Position numbers and translations under genes: made by a program
Source of the DNA: Sutcliffiella horikoshii
GTDB lineage: Bacteria; Bacillota; Bacilli; Bacillales; Bacillaceae_I
Assembly (NCBI GenBank): GCA_001636495.1
Contig: KV440964.1
Span: 2,310,666-2,374,665 of the forward strand
Direction: 5' to 3'
Length of the DNA: 64,000 nucleotides
The notes under the pieces: generated by a model
Told to the model about the DNA's origin: nothing
The model's database searches: none
The model's input: the letters and a program-made list of their open reading frames with translations, nothing else
In this document: in pieces, positions 8,068-17,368 of the stretch
How positions within the stretch are numbered: position 1 is the stretch's first letter
Layout: every line of letters starts with the position of its first letter

Positions 8068-9237
8068 ATGATGCAGGATTATTTTGTAGACTTACATATA
8101 CATTTAGGCCGAACTGCTAGTGGCAAACCGGTCAAGATTACAGCCTCCAATAAGTTGACATTGGAGGCTGTTTTGGAAGAGGCACAGATTCGTAAGGGTT
8201 TGGACATGGTCGGTGTGATTGATTGCCAGGTGCCGGAAGTTCTAATTGGACTAAGGAATGGACTTGCTTCGGGAGAGCTTACGGAGTTGACTGGTGGCGG
8301 GGTTCGATTTGGTGACATCACACTTATTCTGGGGGCGGAAATTGAAATTCATGATGAAAACTGCCAAGGGTTAATCCATGCACTCTGTTATATGAAGACA
8401 GTTGAAAAGATGGTAGAGTTTTCAAACTGGCTAAGCAAGCGTATGAAAAATGTGACGTTATCCACGCAGCGTGTCTATGAGAATGCGGTTGAGATTCAGC
8501 ATATGGTTGATAGTTTAGGTGGACTGTTTATACCCGCCCACATTTTCACACCATTTAAGAGCCTATATGGAAAGGGTGTTAGAAGGAGTTTGACAGAAGT
8601 GTTCGAGCCCGAGTTGATCGATGCTGTCGAGCTTGGGTTAAGTGCGGATACTTCTATGGCCAGTGGCCTTAGTGAGTTGGATAGATATGTTTTCCTGTCC
8701 AATTCGGATGCGCATTCGGTGGGCAAGATAGCTAGGGAGTATCAGAAAGTTAGAATGAAGGAGCCGAATTTTGAGGAGCTGCGCCTTGCATTGAGAGAAC
8801 TAGACGGTCGCAGAGTGATTGCAAATTACGGTTTGAGTCCGAAGCTTGGGAAGTATTATACGACGGTTTGTGAGAAGTGTTTTTCTCAGCGTATGGGATT
8901 GGCGGATGCTTGTACTGGTTGTGAGCATAGCAAGTTTGTAAAAGGAGTTTCCGATCGAATTGCAGAGCTGGCTGATGGTTCTGAATCAGGGAGATCTCGT
9001 CCACCATATATACATCAGGTGCCATTGGATTTCATACCAGGTTTGGGGCCGAAAACCTTAGAGAAGTTAAGGGGAGATTTTGGCACGGAAATGGGAATAT
9101 TGCATGAAGCAAATTACGAAGAGTTGGTGGAAGTAGTCGGTGAGAAAGTCGCGTCACTGATTGTGGCTGCCCGGAGCGGAAAGTTGGTGTTTAAAGCAGG
9201 CGGCGGAGGCAGATTTGGTCGAATAAGTGATGAATGA
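8068..9237 (+). CDS. yqxK: Endonuclease Q family (PHP domain) protein
   Basis: 389 residues. An N-terminal PHP phosphoesterase domain starts with YFVDLHIHLGR (metal-binding HxH) and includes GAEIEIHDEN, FIPAHIFTP and LSNSDAHS motifs. It is followed by a zinc-ribbon CxxC-N-CxxC (CEKCFSQR..CTGC, about 270-292) and a helix-hairpin-helix-like tail (FIPGLGPKTLEKLR). This is the EndoQ/YqxK family, which nicks DNA 5' to deaminated bases such as uracil or hypoxanthine in archaea and some Bacillus; this gene's own activity is inferred from family. Two adjacent ATGs (8068, 8071) are possible. Its stop codon lies inside the target duplication of the following IS element and is preserved. Confidence 0.88.
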   Translation: MMQDYFVDLHIHLGRTASGKPVKITASNKLTLEAVLEEAQIRKGLDMVGVIDCQVPEVLIGLRNGLASGELTELTGGGVRFGDITLILGAEIEIHDENCQGLIHALCYMKTVEKMVEFSNWLSKRMKNVTLSTQRVYENAVEIQHMVDSLGGLFIPAHIFTPFKSLYGKGVRRSLTEVFEPELIDAVELGLSADTSMASGLSELDRYVFLSNSDAHSVGKIAREYQKVRMKEPNFEELRLALRELDGRRVIANYGLSPKLGKYYTTVCEKCFSQRMGLADACTGCEHSKFVKGVSDRIAELADGSESGRSRPPYIHQVPLDFIPGLGPKTLEKLRGDFGTEMGILHEANYEELVEVVGEKVASLIVAARSGKLVFKAGGGGRFGRISDE

Positions 9238-9330
9238 TGGATTAAGTCTATATAATTGTGTAAAAAGAAAGGCCATTATCAATGTCCGTGTTACAATGTG
9301 TTCGACGAAAAACAACCACACACGGAGGCA

Positions 9331-10503
9331 ATGATAATGACCAACATTAATATTACTATAAATTTGGAACAACTTAAAGCCGAGGTAGAAAAAAGTTCTT
9401 TAGGATCGCCGGTAAAAGCATCTTTAGCCCTTGTATTGAATTCGCTTATGGAGAAAGAAAGGGATGAATATATTAATGCTCTCTCTCACGAGAGAACGGA
9501 TGACCGCAGAGGATATCGGAATGGCTACTATGAACGTGAATTAATTACTGGCACGGGCTCACTCACATTAAAGGTTCCCCGAACTCGTGATGGTGAATTT
9601 TCAACTTCTGTTTTTCAAAAGTATGAGCGATGCGAACAAGCTCTAATTCTTTCTATGATTGAGATGGTTGTAAATGGAGTCTCAACTCGTAAAGTTACCA
9701 AGATTGTAGAAGAACTGTGCGGAAAAAGTGTATCTAAATCACTAGTATCTAATCTCACTAAATCATTGGATCCAATAGTTAATGAGTGGAGAAACCGTCC
9801 ATTAAACACCCATTATTATCCATACATATATGTTGATGCAATGTATATAAAAGTTCGTGAGAACGATAGGGTTGTTTCAAAAGGAGTACTTATAGCTTGC
9901 GGTGTAAACGAAGAAGGACATAGAGAGATTATTGGGTTAAGGGTTACCCATGGGGAATCAGAAGATAGTTGGTCTAATTTCTTTGATCACTTAAAGTCAA
10001 GGGGGATACAATCACCTAAGATGGTGATTTCTGATGCACATGCAGGATTAGTGGCTGCTATAAAAGAATCCTTTTTAGGAACCTCTTGGCAAAGGTGTTG
10101 TGTTCATTTTCTTAGGAATATAATGGACTCCTTTCCTAAGAAAAACTCTTCAGAAGCAAAAACAGAACTCAAGGAAATCTTTAGAACATCCAACATTAAA
10201 TTGAGCCGAGAACTGAAGAGCGACTTTATTGAGAAGTATTACGAAGTAAAAGGGTTTACTAAGGTAATTGAAACGTTGGATGCTGGGTTTGAAGATGCAA
10301 TGCAGTTTCATTCTCAAAAAGCTGAACTTCATAAACACTTACGTACAACCAATATGCTAGAAAGAGTAAATAGGGAAATAAGGAGAAGAGAAAGGGTAAT
10401 TCAGATTTTCCCCAACGATCAATCTGCAATACGTATAATTGGATCTGTACTGATGAAAATGGAGGAAGAATGGAGTAAGTCAAAGTATATACACCATATC
10501 TAA
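9331..10503 (+). CDS. IS256-family transposase (mutator type)
   Basis: 390 residues, the normal family length. The N-terminal RRGYRNGYYER and LKVPRTRDGEF motifs are typical. The DDE triad is placed at about D169 (YVDAMY), D235 (ISDAHAGL) and E344 (MLERVNREIRRR). The family C/H motif appears as WQRCCVHFLRN just after D235. The start is ATG 9331 or 9337 behind CGGAGG; extension upstream to 9256 would run into the terminal repeat. No frameshift, so it is probably active. Confidence 0.95.
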   Translation: MIMTNINITINLEQLKAEVEKSSLGSPVKASLALVLNSLMEKERDEYINALSHERTDDRRGYRNGYYERELITGTGSLTLKVPRTRDGEFSTSVFQKYERCEQALILSMIEMVVNGVSTRKVTKIVEELCGKSVSKSLVSNLTKSLDPIVNEWRNRPLNTHYYPYIYVDAMYIKVRENDRVVSKGVLIACGVNEEGHREIIGLRVTHGESEDSWSNFFDHLKSRGIQSPKMVISDAHAGLVAAIKESFLGTSWQRCCVHFLRNIMDSFPKKNSSEAKTELKEIFRTSNIKLSRELKSDFIEKYYEVKGFTKVIETLDAGFEDAMQFHSQKAELHKHLRTTNMLERVNREIRRRERVIQIFPNDQSAIRIIGSVLMKMEEEWSKSKYIHHI

Positions 10504-10613
10504 ATAAAATAGTTTTTTAATTCCCTAAATGGAATTATGTGAACTGTCACATTAATGATTGTTACTTAAATAAAAAAGCGTTTACATTGACTGGGCTATA
10601 AAAAGGAAAAATT

Positions 10614-10631
10614 TTACCCCCTAGGGGGTAA
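10614..10631. repeat. 18-bp perfect palindrome in the IS right arm
   Basis: TTACCCCCTAGGGGGTAA. It lies about 110 bp after the transposase stop and has no U-tract, so it is not a standard terminator. It may be a structural block against read-through or a host-factor site. Confidence 0.6.
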
Positions 10632-10796
10632 GGAATACACCCTAAACCTTTAAGACCAATACTTAAAAACCTAACCCCTTAACACATTTAGCATTAGATC
10701 TCATTGTAACTATTTTTACACATTAATATGGACTTGACTGAATGATGATTTCAGTATCAAGCTTTATCGGGAGGGGAGAAATCTCTTCTTAAGTTG

Positions 10797-10940
10797 CCAA
10801 TGACTCCCTCTGGAAGGGAAAGGCCCGGGAGATTGTCCTCATAGAGCACCAATGACTCCCTCCAGAAGGGAAAGGCCCGGGAGATTGTCCTCATAGAGCA
10901 CCAATGACTCCCTCCAGAAGGGAAAGTGGTCCTCATAGAA
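10797..10940. repeat. Minisatellite A, 52-bp period, about 2.7 copies
   Basis: Units begin at 10797, 10849 and 10901 with CCAATGACTCCCTC. Copies 1 and 2 differ by a few bases; copy 3 lacks about 15 bp in the middle. Each full unit has complementary CTCCC and GGGAG arms. It fills the space between the IS target duplication and spoIIM and has no coding potential that I trust. Confidence 0.9.
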
Positions 10941-11061
10941 ATAAAGTCTCCTATGCACGCCAATAATCACTAAAAGGCCAACAAAAATTTCTCCCACACT
11001 CCAGTCATACTTCTTCACCTCTATCATACAATCTACTAAGAGAGTGATAGGAGGAAGAGGG

Positions 11062-11703
11062 ATGAAAAAACAGTCGCGGTTTACTATTTTACTAGGGCAT
11101 TTAAAAGAACACTCCTCTCTATATCTGTTTATCGTTGTACTTTTTTTTATGGGAGTGATATTTGGGGCCATTGTGGTCAATAGCATGAACTTTTCACAAA
11201 AGCAGGACCTGTTTGTGTACCTGAGCAGGTTTTTTGGACAAGTGGAAGAAGGGCAGTTCGCAAATTCCAAAGACATCTTCTTTCAGAGCTATTTTCATAA
11301 TATTAAGTATGTCCTCTTGATGTGGGTGCTAGGTATTTCTATTATTGGTCTTCCAGTTATATTGATTTTGCTATTTCTGAAAGGCGTAGTGGTGGGTTTC
11401 ACTGTAGGTTTTCTTGTGAACCAGCTTAGCTGGAAAGGATTCCTTTTATCTTTTGTAGCCATCCTTCCACAGAACATGATTGCCATACCAGCTTATATTA
11501 TCATTGGAACTTTATCTGTGGCATTCTCCCTGAAAATGATCAGGCAACAGTTCGTGAAAAGAATTCCGGAACCATTTTTCCAGCAATTCATCAGGTATAG
11601 CATGGCGATGGGCTTCATTTGTCTGTTGCTTGTTGGAGCATCGTTAATTGAAGCGTTGATATCACCTGTGTTTATGAAATCGGTTATTTCTTTTTTAGAT
11701 TAA
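11062..11703 (+). CDS. spoIIM: Stage II sporulation protein M
   Basis: 213 residues with five or six hydrophobic segments (about 20-42, 75-100, 105-125, 130-150 and 185-205). SpoIIM with SpoIID and SpoIIP forms the engulfment machine that remodels septal peptidoglycan, SpoIIM being the membrane scaffold. The start is ATG 11062 with AGGAGG 7 bases upstream; an upstream in-frame GTG (11044) lies before that site. Position between endoQ and fur matches B. subtilis. In B. subtilis it is sigma-E-dependent; I could not read a convincing sigma-E promoter here, and minisatellite A lies just upstream. Confidence 0.93.
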   Translation: MKKQSRFTILLGHLKEHSSLYLFIVVLFFMGVIFGAIVVNSMNFSQKQDLFVYLSRFFGQVEEGQFANSKDIFFQSYFHNIKYVLLMWVLGISIIGLPVILILLFLKGVVVGFTVGFLVNQLSWKGFLLSFVAILPQNMIAIPAYIIIGTLSVAFSLKMIRQQFVKRIPEPFFQQFIRYSMAMGFICLLLVGASLIEALISPVFMKSVISFLD

Positions 11704-11711
11704 TACTTACA

Positions 11712-11784
11712 TGATAATTATTATATACGCTTGTTTATAATGATTATTTTTTTCTTTGACAGTTTCCCGCCCTTTCGATAAAAT
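11712..11784 (+). promoter_or_regulatory. fur promoter with two PerR/Fur-type boxes
   Basis: TTGACA at 11756-11761, 17 bases, TAAAAT at 11779-11784 make a strong sigma-A promoter. Immediately upstream are TGATAATTATTATAT (11712-11726) and TTATAATGATTATTT (11735-11749), each with two mismatches to the PerR box. PerR control of fur is known in B. subtilis, so the same is inferred here. Confidence 0.75.
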
Positions 11785-11814
11785 AAAAAGGTAAAGCGAG
11801 GGAGGGAACGAAAG

Positions 11815-12282
11815 ATGGAAAATAGGATAGATCGCATAAAAAAATTACTGCACTCCGCAAGCTATAAGCTAACTCCTCAGCGGGAATCAACAGTCCGTGT
11901 TTTGCTTGAACATGAAGAGGATCATTTAAGTGCGGAAGATGTCTACCTCCTCGTTAAAGAAAAGTCACCTGAGATTGGACTAGCTACGGTTTACCGTACA
12001 TTGGAACTACTAACTGAACTTAAAATTGTCGATAAAATAAATTTTGGCGATGGAGTATCCCGATACGATTTGCGTCAAGAGGGAGCCAAGCATTTCCATC
12101 ATCACTTGGTTTGTATCGAGTGTGGAGCGGTAGATGAAATTCAGGATGATTTGTTGGAAGATGTTGAGGCGATAGTAGAACGCGATTGGAACTTTAAGAT
12201 CAAAGATCATCGATTGACTTTTCACGGAATATGTCATCGATGTCAAGATCCGGAAAATCCAACAGAAGAAGAAAATACATAA
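11815..12282 (+). CDS. fur: Ferric uptake regulator
   Basis: 155 residues. N-terminal winged helix (about 1-85) with LTPQRESTVRVLLEH and the recognition segment EIGLATVYRTLELL. C-terminal dimerisation domain with HHHLVCIECG and CHRCQ, i.e. the two CxxC pairs of the structural zinc site. It represses iron uptake genes when Fe2+-loaded. The residues around the HFHHHLVC segment and the position before yqzK-xerD indicate Fur itself rather than PerR or Zur. The start ATG follows GAGGGAGGG. Ends in a strong terminator. Confidence 0.95.
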   Translation: MENRIDRIKKLLHSASYKLTPQRESTVRVLLEHEEDHLSAEDVYLLVKEKSPEIGLATVYRTLELLTELKIVDKINFGDGVSRYDLRQEGAKHFHHHLVCIECGAVDEIQDDLLEDVEAIVERDWNFKIKDHRLTFHGICHRCQDPENPTEEENT

Positions 12283-12319
12283 ACCTTTTCCTACCATAAG
12301 GGAAAAGGTTTTTTATTTT
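12282..12319 (+). terminator. fur terminator
   Basis: AACCTTTTCC, 9-base loop, GGAAAAGGTT followed by TTTTATTTT; the stem starts at the last base of the stop codon. Confidence 0.9.
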
Positions 12320-12420
12320 GAGTAAATCATAGGGTTTAAGGTATAAATCTTCATTATTTTGTCATACCTTCTAATAAGACAAGTTAATGGAAAAACTTGC
12401 CCAACTGGAGGTCGACTTTC

Positions 12421-12648
12421 ATGAAGAATATTATAGATTCATGCTATAATACATTTAAAGTATTCATTTTATTTACGGGCTGCACGGTTTTATTCTACTA
12501 TGGAATCATGTGGATCAATCAAGAGTATCAGAATTATCACCGCTATGATGAGCCGGAGGGTGCGGCGGTGAAAGTGACAAAAATGGTGGAGGAAAGGGAC
12601 GAGGGCTGGCTGCAGCGCTTAGTGTTCTTCTATCATTACGGGGAGTAG
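12421..12648 (+). CDS. yqzK: YqzK family protein (DUF4227)
   Basis: 75 residues, ATG at 12421 behind GGAGG. One membrane helix (about residues 11-30, VFILFTGCTVLFYYGIMWI) followed by a soluble charged tail ending RLVFFYHYGE. This matches the DUF4227/YqzK proteins found between fur and xerD in Bacillus. Function is unknown. It is only 6 bases before xerD, so co-transcription is expected. Confidence 0.8.
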   Translation: MKNIIDSCYNTFKVFILFTGCTVLFYYGIMWINQEYQNYHRYDEPEGAAVKVTKMVEERDEGWLQRLVFFYHYGE

Positions 12649-12654
12649 AGGTTA

Positions 12655-13545
12655 TTGCAGGATCAATTAAAAGATTTTATTCATTTCTTGGTAGTGGAAA
12701 AGGGACTTGCAACGAACACAGTGGTGTCGTATGAGCGGGATTTGAAATCCTATCTTCTCTACTTAAATAAGGTGGAAGAGGTATCATCCTTGGATGAGGT
12801 AACTCGTGCCACCATTATTCAGTTCTTAAAATTCCTCACAGAAAAAGGGAAATCGTCCAAAACGATAGCCAGACATATTGCCTCGATACGTTCATTTCAT
12901 CAGTTTCTACTTAGGGAGAAGGTTACAACCCAGGATCCAACCGTACATATTGACCGACCAAAGCAGGAGCAGAAACTTCCTCAGGTAATGTCAGTGGAAG
13001 AGGTACAGGCCTTACTTGAGGGACCAGATGTCTCCAAGGTGTTTGGAATCCGGGATAAAGCGATGTTAGAACTTCTGTATGCGACAGGTATGCGTGTATC
13101 AGAACTCATCTCCCTGAATCTAAGTGACGTCCATATGACAATGGGGTTTGTAAGATGTATTGGAAAAGGCAATAAGGAGAGAATCATTCCTCTAGGAAAA
13201 ATGGCTCAGAATGCCATAGCCAGTTATATAGAAGAAAGCCGGAGTCAATTAACCAAAAAGAAAACCACAGATGCTTTATTTGTAAATCTCCACGGAAATC
13301 GACTAACACGGCAGGGGTTTTGGAAAATTTTGAAAAAGTTGACAAAGGAAGCTGGTATTGAAAAGGAGCTAACTCCACACACCTTAAGGCATTCCTTTGC
13401 GACACATCTATTGGAAAATGGAGCAGATCTCCGTGCGGTACAAGAGATGCTTGGACATGCCGATATCTCCACAACCCAAATTTACACTCATGTCACAAAA
13501 ACCCGCATGAAGGATGTTTATTCCATGTTCCACCCAAGAGCCTAA
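12655..13545 (+). CDS. xerD: Site-specific tyrosine recombinase XerD (RipX)
   Basis: 296 residues. Together with CodV/XerC it resolves chromosome dimers at dif. N-terminal SAM-like core-binding domain (about 1-85) and C-terminal catalytic domain. The catalytic residues appear as R in [10 protein letters not shown] in [17 protein letters not shown] (H-x-x-R), the second H in [12 protein letters not shown], and the nucleophilic Tyr in that last motif. The start is TTG 12655, preceded by GGGAGTAGAGG. Length and synteny fit XerD rather than an integrase of a mobile element. Confidence 0.93.
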   Translation: MQDQLKDFIHFLVVEKGLATNTVVSYERDLKSYLLYLNKVEEVSSLDEVTRATIIQFLKFLTEKGKSSKTIARHIASIRSFHQFLLREKVTTQDPTVHIDRPKQEQKLPQVMSVEEVQALLEGPDVSKVFGIRDKAMLELLYATGMRVSELISLNLSDVHMTMGFVRCIGKGNKERIIPLGKMAQNAIASYIEESRSQLTKKKTTDALFVNLHGNRLTRQGFWKILKKLTKEAGIEKELTPHTLRHSFATHLLENGADLRAVQEMLGHADISTTQIYTHVTKTRMKDVYSMFHPRA

Positions 13546-13572
13546 ATACATGTCCGTTTTGGGGAATAGAAG

Positions 13573-13604
13573 GGCTGTTCAAACTATCTGAACAGTCTTT
13601 TTTT
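13573..13604 (+). terminator. xerD terminator
   Basis: GGCTGTTCA, loop, TGAACAGTC followed by seven T. Confidence 0.9.
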
Positions 13605-13623
13605 ATCTTTTTAATTGCAAGTT

Positions 13624-13667
13624 TGAAAGCGCTTGTTTATACTGGATTTAGAGGTCAGACTTCTGAC
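13624..13667 (+). promoter_or_regulatory. CRE-like site and palindromic operator upstream of deoB
   Basis: TGAAAGCGCTTGTT (13624-13637) matches the catabolite-response consensus except for its last two bases. GTCAGA-CT-TCTGAC (13654-13667) is a clear inverted repeat of the kind bound by dimeric repressors (GntR-like sites look similar). This suggests glucose repression plus a nucleoside-responsive regulator. It is inference from sequence only. Confidence 0.45.
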
Positions 13668-13756
13668 AATTAGAAGTACACACATGTATGACTATCCTCT
13701 GTAAAAAAGGGGAAAATACAAGAAGTAAAATGAGATCGTTTGTAGGAGGTTACGAA

Positions 13757-14941
13757 ATGAGTTCTTATACATATAAAAGAGTGTTTCTTGTCGTGATGGA
13801 TTCTGTTGGAATTGGTGAGGCTCCTGATGCAGAGAAGTTCGGTGACATAGGTGCCAATACACTAGGTCATATCGCAGAGCACATGAACGGGTTGAACATG
13901 CCAAATATGGCAAAACTCGGTCTTAGTAATATTGAAGAAGTAAAGGGTGTACCAAAAGCGGAAAAACCCCTTGCTTATTATACGAAAATGGAAGAAGCGT
14001 CAAGTGGGAAAGACACCATGACTGGTCACTGGGAGATTATGGGCTTGCGTATTGACACCCCTTTCCGTGTATTTCCTGACGGGTTCCCTGATGAGCTTAT
14101 TCAAGAGCTTGAAGAACGTACTGGTCGCAAAATCATTGGAAACATTCCTGCTAGCGGAACAGAAATCCTTGATCAGTTGGGACAGGAACACGTTGATACA
14201 GGCGCGTTGATTGTCTATACATCTGCAGATTCCGTGCTTCAGATTGCCGCTCACGAAGGTGTCGTTCCAATCGAAGAACTATATGACATCTGTAAAATTG
14301 CGCGTGAACTGACATTAGATGAGAAATATATGGTTGGCCGCATTATTGCACGTCCATTTATTGGAGAAGCAGACAATTGGAAGCGTACTTCCAACCGTCA
14401 CGACTATGCGTTGAAACCATTTGAACGTACGGTTATGAATGAACTAAAAGATAGTGGCTACGATGTCATTTCCATCGGAAAGATTTCCGATATCTATGAC
14501 GGAGAAGGTGTAACCAAATCTCTTCGTACCGTTTCGAATATGGACGGCATGGATAAGTTGGTGGAAACGACAGCGATGGATTTCACAGGTATCAGCTTTT
14601 TGAATCTGGTAGATTTCGATGCAGTCTTTGGCCACAGAAGGGATCCTGAGGGTTACGGCAAAGCATTGGAGGAATATGATGAACGCCTCCCTGAAGTATT
14701 TGCGAACCTTCAAGAGCAAGACCTTTTAATTATCACAGCCGATCATGGTAATGATCCAACGGCTCCAGGAACAGATCACACACGTGAATATGTCCCATTA
14801 CTAGTGTATTCACCACAACATGAAGAAGGCAAGCAGTTGGACATCCGAAAAACCTTTGCTGATATCGGTGCTACGATTGCGGATAACTTCAATACAAGAA
14901 TGCCTAAACACGGAAAAAGCTTTTTACAAGACTTAAACTAG
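13757..14941 (+). CDS. deoB: Phosphopentomutase
   Basis: 394 residues, also called drm in Bacillus. Interconverts (deoxy)ribose 1-phosphate and 5-phosphate, linking nucleoside phosphorolysis to the pentose pool. Alkaline-phosphatase-superfamily metal and nucleophile motifs are visible: [13 protein letters not shown] at the start, [12 protein letters not shown] (nucleophilic Thr, about 85-96) and [10 protein letters not shown] (about 325). The start is ATG 13757 with GGAGG 9 bases upstream; a longer in-frame reading to 13688 has no ribosome binding site. First gene of deoB-punA-pdp. Confidence 0.95.
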   Translation: MSSYTYKRVFLVVMDSVGIGEAPDAEKFGDIGANTLGHIAEHMNGLNMPNMAKLGLSNIEEVKGVPKAEKPLAYYTKMEEASSGKDTMTGHWEIMGLRIDTPFRVFPDGFPDELIQELEERTGRKIIGNIPASGTEILDQLGQEHVDTGALIVYTSADSVLQIAAHEGVVPIEELYDICKIARELTLDEKYMVGRIIARPFIGEADNWKRTSNRHDYALKPFERTVMNELKDSGYDVISIGKISDIYDGEGVTKSLRTVSNMDGMDKLVETTAMDFTGISFLNLVDFDAVFGHRRDPEGYGKALEEYDERLPEVFANLQEQDLLIITADHGNDPTAPGTDHTREYVPLLVYSPQHEEGKQLDIRKTFADIGATIADNFNTRMPKHGKSFLQDLN

Positions 14942-14954
14942 GGGGAACGTAAAG

Positions 14955-15770
14955 ATGAATTTAGATGCTATTAAAAAATCTGCTGAATATATCAGTGCGA
15001 AATTAACAAACAAACCAGAAATCGGACTTATCCTAGGATCAGGACTTGGAGTATTGGCGGAAGAAATCCAGAATCCTGTTGTTATTCCTTACACAGAGAT
15101 TCCTGAATTCCCTGTTTCCACTGTCGAAGGTCACGCAGGACAATTAGTCATCGGTGAACTAGAAGGAAAGAACGTCATCGCGATGCAAGGTCGTTTCCAT
15201 TTCTATGAAGGATATGCGATGGATAAGGTGACATTCCCTGTACGCGTAATGAAATATCTTGGTGTGGAGAAATTAATCGTTACCAATGCTGCTGGTGGAG
15301 TGAACGAAAGCTTTGAAGCAGGAGACTTGATGATTCTTTCCGATCACATCAACAACATGGGCACCAATCCTTTGATTGGTCCAAACAACAATGAGTTTGG
15401 AGCACGTTTCCCTGATATGTCTGAGCCATATTGCAAAGAGTTGCGCAAACTTGCAAGAGACGTTGCGGCAGAAATTGGCCTTAAGGTTCAAGAAGGTGTC
15501 TATGTGGGGAACACAGGCCCATCTTATGAAACACCTGCTGAAGTAAGAATGCTTCGTACACTTGGCGGCGATGCAGTTGGAATGTCCACGGTACCTGAAG
15601 TAATCATTGCCCGTCATAGTGGCATGAAAGTACTTGGAATCTCTTGTATCTCCAACATGGCTGCAGGAATCCTTGACCAGCCATTAACACATGATGAAGT
15701 AATGGAAACAACAGAAATGGTAAAAGCTAATTTCCTTCAATTCGTAAAAACAATTGTAAAAGGAATGTAA
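14955..15770 (+). CDS. punA: Purine nucleoside phosphorylase (guanosine/inosine type)
   Basis: 271 residues, trimeric PNP family, punA/pupG. Cleaves guanosine and inosine with phosphate. Motifs GLILGSGLGVLAEEI (phosphate loop), STVEGHAGQLVIGE, MQGRFHFYEGY, TNAAGGVNESFEAGD, GPSYETPAEVRML and GISCISNMAAG are in order. It starts 13 bases after deoB behind GGGGGAACG, so is clearly in one operon with it. A dispersed repeat follows before pdp. Confidence 0.95.
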   Translation: MNLDAIKKSAEYISAKLTNKPEIGLILGSGLGVLAEEIQNPVVIPYTEIPEFPVSTVEGHAGQLVIGELEGKNVIAMQGRFHFYEGYAMDKVTFPVRVMKYLGVEKLIVTNAAGGVNESFEAGDLMILSDHINNMGTNPLIGPNNNEFGARFPDMSEPYCKELRKLARDVAAEIGLKVQEGVYVGNTGPSYETPAEVRMLRTLGGDAVGMSTVPEVIIARHSGMKVLGISCISNMAAGILDQPLTHDEVMETTEMVKANFLQFVKTIVKGM

Positions 15771-15793
15771 TCTAGTTTTTTCTACTGATTATT

Positions 15794-15940
15794 TCAGCTG
15801 TTGATTGTAGCACAGGGCGAAGACTCCGGCGGGAGGTAGCGGTAGACTTGAGACCCCACAGCGTAGCGAGGAGGCTCAAGCACCGCCCCGCGGAAAGCGA
15901 AGCCCAGTGCGGAAATCAACAGCGGCGTTTTATAGAGTCT
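15794..15940 (+). repeat. Copy 2 of the dispersed ~140-bp repeat
   Basis: Outer arms TTCAGCTGTTGATT and AATCAACAGC, internal GACTCC..., CTTGAGACCCC, GAGGCTCAAG and CCCCGCGGAAAGCGAAG blocks. It is the most diverged full-length copy. It lies between punA and pdp and ends 29 bp before the pdp start, so it is within the presumed transcript. Confidence 0.9.
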
Positions 15941-15969
15941 ATTTTATAGAAAATAAGAGGTGTTTCGGG

Positions 15970-17274
15970 ATGAGAATGGTAGACCTTATTCAAAAGAAGC
16001 GAGACGGAAAAGAACTAACAACCGAAGAAATTCAATTCATTGTCAAAGGATTCACAGACGAATCCATACCTGACTATCAAATGAGCGCATTCTCCATGGC
16101 GATATTCTTCCAAGGAATGAGTGACCAAGAGCGTGCTGACCTGACGATGGCAATGGTACACTCCGGTGACACAATCGATCTATCTGCAATTGAAGGAATC
16201 AAGGTTGATAAGCACAGTACTGGCGGGGTTGGCGATACAACTACATTAGTACTTGCTCCACTTGTAGCGGCTGTTGGAGTACCGGTTGCAAAAATGAGCG
16301 GACGTGGACTTGGACACACTGGTGGAACGATCGACAAGCTGGAGTCCGTTCCAGGCTTCCACGTGGAAATCGACAACCAGGAATTCATCGACTACGTTAA
16401 CAAAAATAAAGTTGCAGTTATTGGACAAAGCGGAAACCTTACTCCAGCTGACAAAAAACTTTATGCTTTGCGTGATGTTACAGCAACTGTAAACAGCATT
16501 CCGTTGATTGCAAGCTCTATCATGAGTAAAAAGATTGCAGCTGGTGCGGACGCAATTGTTCTAGACGTGAAAACGGGCGCCGGTGCATTCATGAAGGACT
16601 TAGATGAAGCGAAAAAGTTAGCAAAAGCGATGGTGGACATCGGAAATAATGTTGGTCGCAGAACAATGGCTGTTATTTCTGATATGAGCCAGCCTCTTGG
16701 TTTTGCGATCGGTAACGCTTTAGAAATCAAGGAAGCAATCGACACTCTACGTGGCGAAGGTCCAAAAGACTTAGAAGAGCTTTGCTTGGAGCTAGGAAGC
16801 TATATGGTTCTTTTAGCAGAAAAAGCATCTACCCTGGAAGAAGCTCGCGGTATGCTTGAAGAAGTTATCCGATCTGGAGCAGCAATTGAAACGTTGAAGA
16901 CGTTCTTAGAAGCTCAAGGAGGAGACGCATCCGTTGTCGATAACCCCGAGAAATTGCCTCAAGCCAAACATGTGGTGGAGCTTGAAGCAAAAGAAGCAGG
17001 TGTTGTATCTGAAATCGTTGCGGATTCTGTTGGGACAGCAGCTATGCTTCTAGGTGCTGGCCGTGCAACGAAAGACTCTGAGATCGATCTTGCAGTTGGT
17101 ATCGTCCTTCGCAAAAAGATTGGTGACAAAGTGGAAGCAGGCGAATCACTTGCAACGATCCACAGCAACCAAGAAGATCTTACGAAAGTGAAAGAGGCAT
17201 TGTATGAAAGCATTAAAGTGGTAGGTGGAGACGTGAAGGTTCCGCCGCTTGTATATGATACGATTTCTGAATAA
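15970..17274 (+). CDS. pdp: Pyrimidine-nucleoside phosphorylase
   Basis: 434 residues. Phosphorolysis of uridine, thymidine and deoxyuridine to base and (deoxy)ribose 1-phosphate, which deoB then isomerises. Motifs [19 protein letters not shown] (phosphate binding, about 80-98), [18 protein letters not shown] and DVKTGAGAF mark the thymidine/pyrimidine phosphorylase family, and the C-terminal alpha/beta domain is complete. The start is ATG 15970 after AAGAGGTG; the frame is open upstream into the repeat but that part is not coding. In B. subtilis pdp lies elsewhere; the deoB-punA-pdp grouping occurs in other Bacillaceae. Confidence 0.95.
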   Translation: MRMVDLIQKKRDGKELTTEEIQFIVKGFTDESIPDYQMSAFSMAIFFQGMSDQERADLTMAMVHSGDTIDLSAIEGIKVDKHSTGGVGDTTTLVLAPLVAAVGVPVAKMSGRGLGHTGGTIDKLESVPGFHVEIDNQEFIDYVNKNKVAVIGQSGNLTPADKKLYALRDVTATVNSIPLIASSIMSKKIAAGADAIVLDVKTGAGAFMKDLDEAKKLAKAMVDIGNNVGRRTMAVISDMSQPLGFAIGNALEIKEAIDTLRGEGPKDLEELCLELGSYMVLLAEKASTLEEARGMLEEVIRSGAAIETLKTFLEAQGGDASVVDNPEKLPQAKHVVELEAKEAGVVSEIVADSVGTAAMLLGAGRATKDSEIDLAVGIVLRKKIGDKVEAGESLATIHSNQEDLTKVKEALYESIKVVGGDVKVPPLVYDTISE

Positions 17275-17291
17275 TAATGAATTACGTTAAG

Positions 17292-17324
17292 AGCAGCCCT
17301 GCCATTTTGGTGGGGCTGTTTTTT
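17292..17324 (+). terminator. pdp terminator
   Basis: AGCAGCCCTGCC, loop, GGTGGGGCTGTT followed by a T-run. Confidence 0.85.
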
Positions 17325-17368
17325 ATGTTTGAAATTATCGAATTGTGGAGACTGTTCCCATGCTAATT

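Larger units (their letters stand above)
9240..10738 (+). mobile_element. IS256-family insertion sequence, complete, 1,499 bp
   Basis: Left end GATTAAGTCTATATAATTG and right end (complement) GTCAAGTCCATATTAATG form imperfect terminal inverted repeats of about 26-29 bp that continue as TGTAAAAA. The element is flanked by a 9-bp direct repeat TGAATGATG at 9231-9239 and 10739-10747 (8-9 bp duplications are usual for the family). It contains one intact transposase and about 235 bp of non-coding DNA at the right. Intact ends, duplication and reading frame suggest a recent insertion. Confidence 0.93.

Noticed and set aside
10757-11276. Overlapping minus-strand frames across minisatellite A and spoIIM
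   Set aside because: Their repeated peptide segments are merely translations of the 52-bp tandem units, and the longer one is antisense to spoIIM.
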